Assembly: GCA_900549375.1 (NCBI GenBank)
Contig: URNY01000132.1
Coordinates: 1-7,350 of the forward strand
Direction of reading: 5' to 3'
DNA: 7,350 bases
Source: an uncultured Bacteroidales bacterium
Lineage (GTDB): Bacteria; Bacteroidota; Bacteroidia; Bacteroidales; Muribaculaceae
Below, piece after piece: positions 1 through 6,006 of the stretch. The notes beneath the pieces were generated by a model. That model was not told the DNA's origin, ran no database searches, and saw only the letters and a list, made by a program, of their open reading frames with translations. Position numbers and translations under genes: made by a program. How positions within the stretch are numbered: position 1 is the stretch's first letter; each line of letters opens with the position of its first letter.

Positions 1-283
1 GGAGATTCTCCGTGGAGGAAGTCACTTTGATTTTCTTGGGGGTGTATCCGATATAGGATACCATCAGGGTCTGGCCGTCGGCCACGCGAATCACGAAGTT
101 GCCGTCGATGTCGGTGCTTGTGCCGATCGTGGTTCCTTCAACCTGCACGGTGGCGCCGATAAGCGGCTCGCCCGCCGTGTCAACTACCGATCCCCGTAGG
201 GGACGCGGTTCCGAAGCTGCCTGCAGGCCCGACACAAAGAATTGGGTCACCAGCAGACACATCAGTAAAATCGATTTTTTCAT
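1..283 (-). CDS. SusC/RagA-like TonB-dependent outer-membrane receptor, N-terminal part (runs off left edge)
   Basis: Reading the minus strand from the ATG at 283-281 gives 94 uninterrupted codons to the window edge. The start MKKSILLMCLLVTQFF is a signal peptide ending near residue 22 (LQA|AS). Residues about 29-90 match the carboxypeptidase-regulatory-like beta-sandwich (CarboxypepD_reg-like) that opens SusC/RagA receptors: RGSVVDTAGEPLIGATV, then a GTTIGTSTDIDGNF stretch and VSYIGY. In the family this domain precedes the TonB plug and a 22-strand barrel that imports glycans or peptides with a SusD lipoprotein. The plug, the barrel and any susD lie outside the window, so SusC identity is inferred from the N-terminus; other Bacteroidota surface proteins also carry this domain. 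It is divergent from the exported-protein genes at 816-2641, which suggests a shared regulatory region and a glycan-utilisation locus. The start is well set by the signal peptide; no Shine-Dalgarno site is evident, as is usual in this phylum. Confidence 0.86.
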   Translation of the reverse strand, partial: MKKSILLMCLLVTQFFVSGLQAASEPRPLRGSVVDTAGEPLIGATVQVEGTTIGTSTDIDGNFVIRVADGQTLMVSYIGYTPKKIKVTSSTENL

Positions 284-328
284 TGATACTTTGGTTGGTT
301 ATTGTTGTTTTTGAGGTTAGCGTAATAA

Positions 329-382
329 AAAGTCCCTTTAAACAAGGAATGCCGGTGGATTCCAGTAGCCCAAAAGGACTTT
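329..382 (-). promoter_or_regulatory. Two-tier stem-loop in the receptor leader (possible attenuator)
   Basis: AAAGTCC at 329-335 pairs with GGACTTT at 376-382. The stem continues with TTT (337-339) against AAA (373-375) around one bulged base, giving about 10 pairs. Inside sits a second hairpin, GGAAT (346-350) with ATTCC (359-363). On the minus-strand transcript the 3' arm ends in UUUUU (331-327), three of which are within the stem. The element lies in the leader between the predicted promoter and the receptor start. It could attenuate transcription, protect the mRNA or be a structured leader; the short U-tract makes it a weak terminator at best. Confidence 0.4.
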
Positions 383-526
383 GATTCTAATGTTTTGCAA
401 CAAACCTTATCTAATCTTTTTACCTTTTGAAAATTTGCCTGTGTTTTCCTTATCTCTATCTCCCCCTGATTAACCTTACGTATCGCTTACTTCACTGCGG
501 GGGAGGGTGTATGAGTTTTCACGGCG

Positions 527-557
527 CAAATATAGTTTGCCATATATAGGCGGTAAA
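527..557 (-). promoter_or_regulatory. Bacteroidales-type promoter for the SusC-like receptor
   Basis: On the minus strand, 534-527 reads TATATTTG, a perfect match to the Bacteroidales -7 element TAnnTTTG. At 557-554 the minus strand reads TTTA, one base from the -33 consensus TTTG, with a 19-bp spacer. Transcription would start around 520, leaving a leader of about 235-240 nt before the receptor ATG. This is unusually long and leaves room for regulation. Confidence 0.6.
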
Positions 558-743
558 TAGTTAAATAATCCTAAAATAAGGGGTATTTTGTTCACGCGGC
601 CTATTCGGGCATTTTTGTAACGTTTTACGGTCTGAATGCCTCTATTCTTCTCTCACAGTGCATTTCAGGCCATTCAGCATAGGCATTTCTTGCATACTCC
701 GCAAACGGTCGGAATACCCCTCACTCTCTTTTTCGTCATCTGT

Positions 744-776
744 TAAATTTGCCGTCGAAAGTGGCAGCGGCAAATT
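744..776 (+). promoter_or_regulatory. -7 element with overlapping inverted repeat, upstream of the paralogue pair
   Basis: TAAATTTG at 744-751 matches the TAnnTTTG -7 consensus perfectly. Transcription would start near 757, about 58 nt before the ATG at 816. No good TTTG is found 19-21 bp upstream (the region near 720 is pyrimidine-rich), so the promoter may need an activator. AATTTGCCG (746-754) and CGGCAAATT (768-776) form a perfect 9-bp inverted repeat with a 13-bp centre. It covers most of the -7 element and the start site, as an operator would. The operator role is inferred from position only. Confidence 0.45.
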
Positions 777-815
777 CGCAAAGCCACAAAACGTTAACCA
801 ATACCAACATCATTT

Positions 816-1712
816 ATGAAAATTTCTACTATTCTTTTAAGCGGCGCCCTGCTCCTCGGCGCAACCGCTTCGGCTCAATCAACAAACCTGATGCAGAAAG
901 CCAACGAAGGCGCCAACGGCGACAAGGGCGCAATGGCCACAAACGGTTGGGAGGCTTGGACATGCCCTTTCACCCAAAATGGCGATACCTATACTTTTAC
1001 CTCGCCCACGAAAGAGACATGGAGTATCGATGGCCCCGCGGGTCAGAATGTCCGCTGGGAAAACAAATCCTCCGATGTGACCTATGAAAATAATGCTTAT
1101 TCCACACCCGTAGCCTTCATCCGCTGGGACAATGGAAACCACCACAATCTTTGGTATGTATATCCTGTGAAAATCACTGCCCCGGGAACCTATGAATTTT
1201 CTATGCTCGCGGGAGAATGGAGTGGTACAGCTGCCGACAGCAATGGCAGCTATATCAAGACCGACGGCTCCGAATCAGCTGTCTTGGTGGCATTCTCAAA
1301 GACCATCGGTCCTGAAGGAATAACATGGGAAACAGCAACCGACGCCGACAAAGATATCTCTATTTTAGGCACTCCGGCAGAGGGTCAGGGTCAGATCTTC
1401 ACTTTCCCCAAAACCGAAGCCAACAAGGCCACTCTTCAGAAATGCGTTGCACAGTTCAAAGCTCCCGATGCAGGGAAGTATTATGTAGAGTTCTCCGGTT
1501 CCCACGGTATCACCGTAATGTCCGATTTCAAACTCGAGTTCAAGATCGGCTCCGGCGTAGAGGAAATCGGCGAAGCCGCTGAGGTTGTGGAGACAGCCTT
1601 CTACGGACTCGACGGAACGCGCATGGCCGCTCCTGCCAAGGGTTCGGTCGTCATCGAGAAATCGACCCTCTCCAACGGCGAAATAAAAGTTGCCAAGCGA
1701 ATCATCAGATAA
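816..1712 (+). CDS. Secreted protein of unknown function, paralogue A, with Bacteroidales C-terminal tail
   Basis: The 298-aa product starts with a classical signal peptide (residues 1-20, MKISTILLSG to ATASA|Q). The mature part opens with NLMQKANEGANGDKGAMATN followed by GWEAW. It then has alternating strands rich in W, Y, F and G, such as FIRWDNG, HNLWYVYPV, APGTYEFSMLAGEW and AGKYYVEFSGS. This pattern suggests one or two beta-sandwich modules of a carbohydrate-binding type, but I recognise no named family and see no catalytic motif. Residues about 254-298 form the tail (FYGLDGTR ... KRIIR) that is also on the next gene and on the large hydrolase. It is the first gene after the divergent region and probably co-transcribed with its paralogue 26 bp downstream. 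The start is set by the signal peptide. A glycan-binding or surface-scaffold role is inference from context. It looks somewhat less GC-rich than the hydrolase gene. Confidence 0.88.
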   Translation: MKISTILLSGALLLGATASAQSTNLMQKANEGANGDKGAMATNGWEAWTCPFTQNGDTYTFTSPTKETWSIDGPAGQNVRWENKSSDVTYENNAYSTPVAFIRWDNGNHHNLWYVYPVKITAPGTYEFSMLAGEWSGTAADSNGSYIKTDGSESAVLVAFSKTIGPEGITWETATDADKDISILGTPAEGQGQIFTFPKTEANKATLQKCVAQFKAPDAGKYYVEFSGSHGITVMSDFKLEFKIGSGVEEIGEAAEVVETAFYGLDGTRMAAPAKGSVVIEKSTLSNGEIKVAKRIIR

Positions 1713-1738
1713 CCATTTTAATACCTAAACCAATCATT

Positions 1739-2641
1739 ATGAAAATTTCTACTATTCTTTTAGGCGGCGCACTGCTCATCGGCGCATCCGCTTCCGCTCA
1801 GGACAACCTGATGCAGAAAGCCAACGAAGGCGCCAACGGCGACAAGGGCGCAATGGCCACAAACGGCTGGGAGGCCTGGAAATGCCCCTTCTCTTTCGAT
1901 CCAATCGAAGAAGAGTATACTTTCGACGCTCCCGAGCAGCTTACCTGGGACGCTTCCGGCCCCGGCGGCAACAATGTACGCTGGGAAAGCAAAGGCTCGG
2001 CCGTTACCTATAACGGATCGGCTTACAACGGTCGCGTGGCTTTTATCCGCTGGGACAACGGCGGCATCCACAATCTCTGGTATGTATTCCCCATAGAGAT
2101 CGCAACTCCCGGTATCTATGAATTCTCGATGCTTGGCGGCGAATGGAGCAACACAAGCGCCGACAGCGACAACAGCCTTCTCAAGACCGACGGTTCTCAA
2201 TCGGCTGTGCTGGTTGGTTTCTCCGAGAAAATCGGTCCCGAGGGCATCAAATGGGAAGAGGCCACAACCGATGAAGAGAAAGCGATTTCTCTTTTAGGAG
2301 TTCCCGCCGCCGGACAGGGCAAGATCTTCACTTTCGAAAAGACCCCGAACGATCAGGCCGCTCTTCAGAAATGCGTTGCCGAGTTCGATGCTCCCAAGGC
2401 CGGTAAATACTATGTTGAGATCGCAGGTTCTCACTCGATCACGGTGATGACCGAGTTCAGCCTCGTGTTCAAGAAAGCATTCAGCGCAGTCGAGGATATC
2501 GAAGCCGCCGACGTTGTAGAGACTGCATTCTATGGTCTCGACGGCACCCGCGTAGCCGCTCCCGCCAAAGGTTCGCTCGTAATCGAGAAATCGATCCTCT
2601 CCAACGGCGAAGTGAAGGTTGCCAAAAGAATCATCCGATAA
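1739..2641 (+). CDS. Secreted protein of unknown function, paralogue B, with Bacteroidales C-terminal tail
   Basis: The 300-aa product aligns along its whole length with the preceding gene's product, at roughly two-thirds identity by eye. The signal peptide is almost the same (MKISTILLGG to ASASA|Q), the NLMQKANEGANGDKGAMATN block is identical, and so are FIRWDNG, HNLWYV, YEFSML, SAVLV and LQKCVA. Divergence concentrates at about residues 48-82 (FSFDPIEEEY region), which could be a loop that sets ligand preference. The last 45 residues carry the shared tail (FYGLDGTR ... KRIIR). No catalytic motif is visible. The 26-bp gap and the similar bases just before both start codons (ACCAA, then CATT before ATG) point to tandem duplication within one operon. 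A strong stem-loop at 2678-2716 follows. Function is unknown; glycan binding is a guess from context. Confidence 0.88.
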   Translation: MKISTILLGGALLIGASASAQDNLMQKANEGANGDKGAMATNGWEAWKCPFSFDPIEEEYTFDAPEQLTWDASGPGGNNVRWESKGSAVTYNGSAYNGRVAFIRWDNGGIHNLWYVFPIEIATPGIYEFSMLGGEWSNTSADSDNSLLKTDGSQSAVLVGFSEKIGPEGIKWEEATTDEEKAISLLGVPAAGQGKIFTFEKTPNDQAALQKCVAEFDAPKAGKYYVEIAGSHSITVMTEFSLVFKKAFSAVEDIEAADVVETAFYGLDGTRVAAPAKGSLVIEKSILSNGEVKVAKRIIR

Positions 2642-2677
2642 ATATTATCTCAATCGAATCTACAGGTGAATAGATGC

Positions 2678-2716
2678 GGAGGGATGGCGGCATGTTGCGC
2701 ATGAGGCCGTCCCTCC
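2678..2716 (+). terminator. Strong stem-loop after the paralogue pair (probable terminator)
   Basis: GGAGGGATGGC (2678-2688) pairs with GCCGTCCCTCC (2706-2716): 11 pairs including one U-G wobble, with a 17-nt loop. The loop contains CATG twice and could form a small inner helix. It lies 37 bp after the stop of the second paralogue and 65 bp before the hydrolase start. No uninterrupted T-run follows (ATTGTCATTTTAG), so it may terminate only partly or act as a 3'-end stabiliser with some readthrough into the hydrolase gene. I found no convincing promoter in 2717-2780. Confidence 0.6.
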
Positions 2717-2780
2717 ATTGTCATTTTAGATTCTGTTCCTTTTTCAGAAATTTATCCAGTAATCACTTAAAATCCCGACC

Positions 2781-5700
2781 ATGACAACGATAACCAAACG
2801 TCTTATGGCCCTCCTCCTGCTCTGCGCGCCGACGGCTGCTTTCGCCGAGACGCTGCAGACCGACCTCACGGAGGACGCGTGGAACGGACGCGAAGTCACT
2901 CTCGCCGGCACGGCGCGCGTGCACCTCACGGGCGACGTTCCCCTCACCTCCTGCCGTGTGAACCTCACAGGCGAAAACGCATGGCTATATCTCGATGCCG
3001 TGAAACCGACGAGAACCGTCTCCGACTATCTTTCGCAGATCTCCGTGGACGGTGCTCCGGCCGATATCGCCACAAATGTACGCATCGCCGAATACGGCGC
3101 CGGAACAGTGCTCATCCCCAACGGTCTCGAGGTCTGCAAACGTGCCCTCACCGTCTATACAGGTGAGAATTTCTCGGGCGAAAGCCGAACGGTGGCCATC
3201 CAGGATCCCTTGACCGACCTCGGAGCGTTCGACAACAATATCCGCTCCATCAAACTGCGTCAGGGCTTCATCGCCACCATCGCCAACAACCCCGACGGCA
3301 CCGGCTATAGCCGCTGCTTCATCGCCTCCGACGGCGACCTTGAGATTCCGGTGCTCCCCGAGGGCTTCGTCACCAAGGACAACACCGGGCGCAGCTTCAT
3401 CTCTTATATAAGGGTGATGAAATGGCAGTGGGTGTCGAAAAAGGGATGGTCCGGCTCCGATCAGGGCCAGATGGATCGCCTCAACGTGACCCACTATTAC
3501 GGCTGGGATGCCGGCGGTCCCACCGACCGCATCGACCGCGAATATGTGCCCCACCGCCATCATATCGGCTGGCCCGGTTTCGACCAGATCAAGAGCCGCG
3601 ATAACGTGAGCCATGTACTCGGCCATAACGAACCCGACAATACCGGCGACGTGAAGGAGCATCCGGCAAGCCCGCTCCAGATTATCCGCGAATGGCCGGA
3701 ATTCATGCGCACGGGTCTGCGGGCAGGCTCTCCTGCCCCGACGGGCATCTGGGGAAACTGGCTCAAAGGTTTCTTCGACCTCGCCGACTCGCTGAACTAC
3801 CGCGTGGATTTCGTGGTGTTCCATAAATATGAACATACCTCCGACTTCGCAAGCGGCGTCAACAAGGCCGTGGAGGTTTCGAAGGGTCGCCCGGTATGGA
3901 TCACTGAATGGAACAACGGCGCCAACTGGACAACCAATAATGAGAACGACTGGCCCGACAAGACAGGTCCCAAGTGCGATGCCGACGGTGTGGCCGCCGA
4001 CGGAGCCGAGACAGTGACGCTACCCGCCACTCTCGCCAACCAGCAGGTGCAGCTCGAATATATGAAACAGGCTCTCGCAAATATCGATGCCTGCGACAAA
4101 CTTGAACGCACCAATTTCTACACCTGGGTGCAGGATGCACGCTCCGTGGAGCTCAACGGCAAGAAGACACTCGCAGGCGAATATTTCGCCGCCCACCGCT
4201 CGAAAGTAGGCTTCAGCAAAGCCAACGAGTTCGAGCATGTATGGAAAATAGCGCCGCCCCTCCCCCTGATGGGCTATTCGGAGGATTTCAAAAAGGCCCG
4301 CATAACATGGTACGACCATAACGGCGAGACGGGCAAAAGCTATACCGTCTATCGCCGCGACGATGATTCCAAAACCTACAATGCCATCAAGACCCTTGAG
4401 TTGGGCAAGGATTATCAGGCCGGCGAAACAGTGGTGTTCGAAGACCCGATATTATGCACCACCCGCTATCGCTACCGCGTACGCGCCACTTCCTATAAGG
4501 ATGAAGAGTCGATAAATTCGCGCACGCTTGTGGTTTACCGCGACAACGACGTGGAGCCGGCCGACGTGCGCTGTTTCGCTACCGACCCGACAACCGTCCG
4601 CGTTGAATGGAGCGAAGTCGAAGGTGCCCGCGGCTATCGTCTGGAGCGCCGCCTTGTCAGCCGCGCCGCCGAGGCCGAGCAGGAGTTCAAGACCATCGTA
4701 ACCTCCACCGAGAGCAATTCCTATTCCGACGCCACTCTCGCCGAACAGCATACCTATGCCTATCGTGTGGCCGTGCTCAGCAATGCCGACAACACACCGG
4801 TTTCGGAACCCGTAGAGATCACCACTCCGAGCCTCGATGCGGCTCCCGAGGGTGTGTTCGGTCTCTTCGCCGCTTCGGGCGACGGCAAGACAAATATCGT
4901 CTGGGACAAGACCTACCGCACCTCCTGGGTGGTGGAACGCGCCGATTCCGAGGATGGACCCTGGAAAACAGTGTCGGAATCCCTCAGCTCCCCGGGCTAT
5001 GAAGATGCCGACGTGCAGAACGGTTTCGATTACTATTATCGCGTGCTCCCCGACCGTCTCGGCCGGAAGGGCGCATATTCCAAGGTTATCAAGGCATCTC
5101 CGGCAGCGGGCAATTTCATCTTCTTCCCCTTCAACGAGGGTAAGTTCTCCGAAGCCACCGATATATTCAGCGGTCTGAAGGCCGGCCTCTCCAAAGGAGC
5201 CGTCTGGACGGCCGACCGCAAGGGTCGCGCCCGCAAGGCCGTCGCCCTGCGCCCGGGCAAGGAGGCATGCATCACCCTCCCGGCGGGTATCATGCGCAAT
5301 GTCGGCGATTTCACCATCTCCCTCTGGGTGAAACCGGGACAGACCGGCGGCCGCATTTTCGATTTCGGCAGCGGCACCTCCAAATTCATGATTCTCAACT
5401 ACGCTTCGGGGCAGTTCCGCTATAAGCTCACCGACGGCGCCAAGACCGTAGACCGCAACAACATCCCCTGCGCCCTCGCGGCCGGCGAATGGAGCCACAT
5501 CGCCCTGACCCAGAGCGGCAGCATCGTCAAGCTCTATGTCAACAGCAAGGAGATAGCTTCCATATCCGACGCTCCGGCACCCTCGATCATGGGGAAGACA
5601 ACCGACAATTTCCTCGGTAAGTCGCAATGGAGCAACGATCCGCATCCCGACTTCAGCTACGATGATTTCCGCATCCTCAACCGCGCCTCGACGCCCGAGG

Positions 5701-5891
5701 AGGTTAAGGAGATCATGGAGCAGGACAACTCTTCGGCCGTGAAGGAGATCTCCGCCGAGACGCCGGTGAAAACCGAATTCTTCGGAATCGACGGCCTCCG
5801 CATCGAGAATCCGGCCCCCGGCACGCTTGTCATCGAACGCTCGCTGATGCCCGACGGCTCCGTGAGAACCACCAAACGCATCTACCGCTGA
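2781..5891 (+). CDS. Secreted multidomain GH128-type glycoside hydrolase (probable endo-beta-1,3-glucanase)
   Basis: The 1036-aa product likely hydrolyses beta-1,3-glucan outside the inner membrane. Domains read in order: signal peptide 1-22 (AFA|ET); an unassigned beta-rich part to about 118; a beta-gamma-crystallin-like module at about 119-213 (LTVYTGENFSG ... IRSIKL ... FISYIRV); a Glyco_hydro_cc/GH128-like core at about 214-480; three FN3-like modules at about 491-590, 591-687 and 688-776; a LamG/concanavalin-like module at about 778-985 (FTISLWVKPG, GEWSHIALTQ, VKLYVNSKEI); and the C-terminal tail 986-1036 (FFGIDGLR ... KRIYR). Expected core features are present: HYYGWDAG, GHNEPD with candidate acid/base E284, AGSPAP at 315-320, DFVVFHKY with H348, and WITEWNNG with candidate nucleophile E376. 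The two glutamates are 92 residues apart, plausible for this family. Family assignment is by motif; the substrate is inferred. LLLLC at 11-15 is a poor lipobox, so ordinary signal-peptidase cleavage is more likely. It is followed by a strong terminator at 5928-5966. Confidence 0.85.
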   Translation: MTTITKRLMALLLLCAPTAAFAETLQTDLTEDAWNGREVTLAGTARVHLTGDVPLTSCRVNLTGENAWLYLDAVKPTRTVSDYLSQISVDGAPADIATNVRIAEYGAGTVLIPNGLEVCKRALTVYTGENFSGESRTVAIQDPLTDLGAFDNNIRSIKLRQGFIATIANNPDGTGYSRCFIASDGDLEIPVLPEGFVTKDNTGRSFISYIRVMKWQWVSKKGWSGSDQGQMDRLNVTHYYGWDAGGPTDRIDREYVPHRHHIGWPGFDQIKSRDNVSHVLGHNEPDNTGDVKEHPASPLQIIREWPEFMRTGLRAGSPAPTGIWGNWLKGFFDLADSLNYRVDFVVFHKYEHTSDFASGVNKAVEVSKGRPVWITEWNNGANWTTNNENDWPDKTGPKCDADGVAADGAETVTLPATLANQQVQLEYMKQALANIDACDKLERTNFYTWVQDARSVELNGKKTLAGEYFAAHRSKVGFSKANEFEHVWKIAPPLPLMGYSEDFKKARITWYDHNGETGKSYTVYRRDDDSKTYNAIKTLELGKDYQAGETVVFEDPILCTTRYRYRVRATSYKDEESINSRTLVVYRDNDVEPADVRCFATDPTTVRVEWSEVEGARGYRLERRLVSRAAEAEQEFKTIVTSTESNSYSDATLAEQHTYAYRVAVLSNADNTPVSEPVEITTPSLDAAPEGVFGLFAASGDGKTNIVWDKTYRTSWVVERADSEDGPWKTVSESLSSPGYEDADVQNGFDYYYRVLPDRLGRKGAYSKVIKASPAAGNFIFFPFNEGKFSEATDIFSGLKAGLSKGAVWTADRKGRARKAVALRPGKEACITLPAGIMRNVGDFTISLWVKPGQTGGRIFDFGSGTSKFMILNYASGQFRYKLTDGAKTVDRNNIPCALAAGEWSHIALTQSGSIVKLYVNSKEIASISDAPAPSIMGKTTDNFLGKSQWSNDPHPDFSYDDFRILNRASTPEEVKEIMEQDNSSAVKEISAETPVKTEFFGIDGLRIENPAPGTLVIERSLMPDGSVRTTKRIYR

Positions 5892-5923
5892 TTTGCTTCT
5901 TTCAATACTATTGCTTAACTTCG
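5892..5923 (+). promoter_or_regulatory. Candidate promoter for the esterase gene, upstream of the terminator hairpin
   Basis: TTTG at 5892-5895, directly after the hydrolase stop codon, is spaced 20 bp from TAACTTCG at 5916-5923, one base off the TAnnTTTG consensus. The predicted start site is near 5928-5930, which is the first base of the terminator hairpin. A transcript from here would carry the hairpin at its 5' end. The match may be fortuitous. Confidence 0.4.
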
Positions 5924-5927
5924 CGAG

Positions 5928-5966
5928 ACGGAGCGGCGCTCTTTGCCGGGCGCCGCTCCGTTTTTT
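5928..5966 (+). terminator. Rho-independent terminator after the GH128-type hydrolase gene
   Basis: ACGGAGCGGCGC (5928-5939) pairs perfectly with GCGCCGCTCCGT (5950-5961): 12 GC-rich pairs with a 10-nt loop. The run of six T at 5961-5966 begins with the last stem base. It lies 37 bp after the hydrolase stop. It separates the hydrolase from the esterase, whose ATG is only 40 bp beyond, so the esterase needs either readthrough or the promoter candidate at 5892-5923. Confidence 0.9.
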
Positions 5967-6006
5967 ACCCGAGATTCTCGAGATTCCCGAAAAAAATTCA
6001 ACCCCA

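Larger units (their letters stand above)
284..815. other. Divergent intergenic region, no protein gene seen
   Basis: This 532-bp A/T-rich stretch separates the minus-strand receptor from the plus-strand paralogue pair. I see no convincing coding sequence in it. It holds a minus-strand promoter (527-557), a stem-loop in the receptor leader (329-382), a plus-strand -7 element (744-751) and a 9-bp inverted repeat overlapping that element (746-776). The 9-mer AAATTTGCC occurs twice (431-439 and 745-753), and its inverse lies at 769-776 (8 bp). The rest (about 558-740) shows nothing I can name. Confidence 0.7.
816..2641 (+). repeat. Tandem gene duplication with a 62-bp identical block
   Basis: The two genes start 923 bp apart in the same orientation. 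Bases 885-946 and 1805-1866 are identical over all 62 positions, including third codon positions. Other conserved protein segments, such as the RWDNG region (about 1120-1155 against 2040-2075), have several silent changes. The block is flanked on both sides by substitutions. Confidence 0.85.

Noticed and set aside
99..314. 71-codon plus-strand frame at the left edge
   Set aside because: It overlaps the receptor N-terminus on the opposite strand, where the conserved SusC-type motifs are found.
635..688. Inverted repeat AATGCCT (635-641) / AGGCATT (681-687)
   Set aside because: Only 7 bp with a 39-bp gap in AT-rich DNA; easily due to chance and not tied to a promoter.
749..1087. 112-codon plus-strand frame overlapping the first paralogue
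   Set aside because: Different frame from a gene whose paralogue confirms the reading frame; the translation is arginine-rich and not protein-like.
816..2641. Possibility that the similar gene pair is an assembly artefact
   Set aside because: The copies differ at many positions along their length and both frames are intact, so this is a real duplication rather than a collapsed or repeated contig.
2811..2825. Lipobox-like LLLLC in the hydrolase signal peptide
   Set aside because: It lacks the usual small residue before Cys, Cys comes inside the hydrophobic core, and a better signal-peptidase I site (AFA|ET) follows.
2985..3836. 283-codon minus-strand open frame opposite the hydrolase N-terminal half
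   Set aside because: Same reasons: shadow of the coding strand, no recognisable domain.
4452..5645. 397-codon minus-strand open frame opposite the hydrolase
   Set aside because: It lies fully antisense to a gene with clear domains and both catalytic motifs. Its translation is a low-complexity G/A/E/V-rich shadow typical of GC-rich codon-biased genes, with no signal peptide or motif.
5893..6006. Longer N-terminus for the esterase from the ATG at 5893
   Set aside because: The extension is encoded by the terminator hairpin and spacer, is arginine-rich, and would bury the clean signal peptide that begins at 6007.
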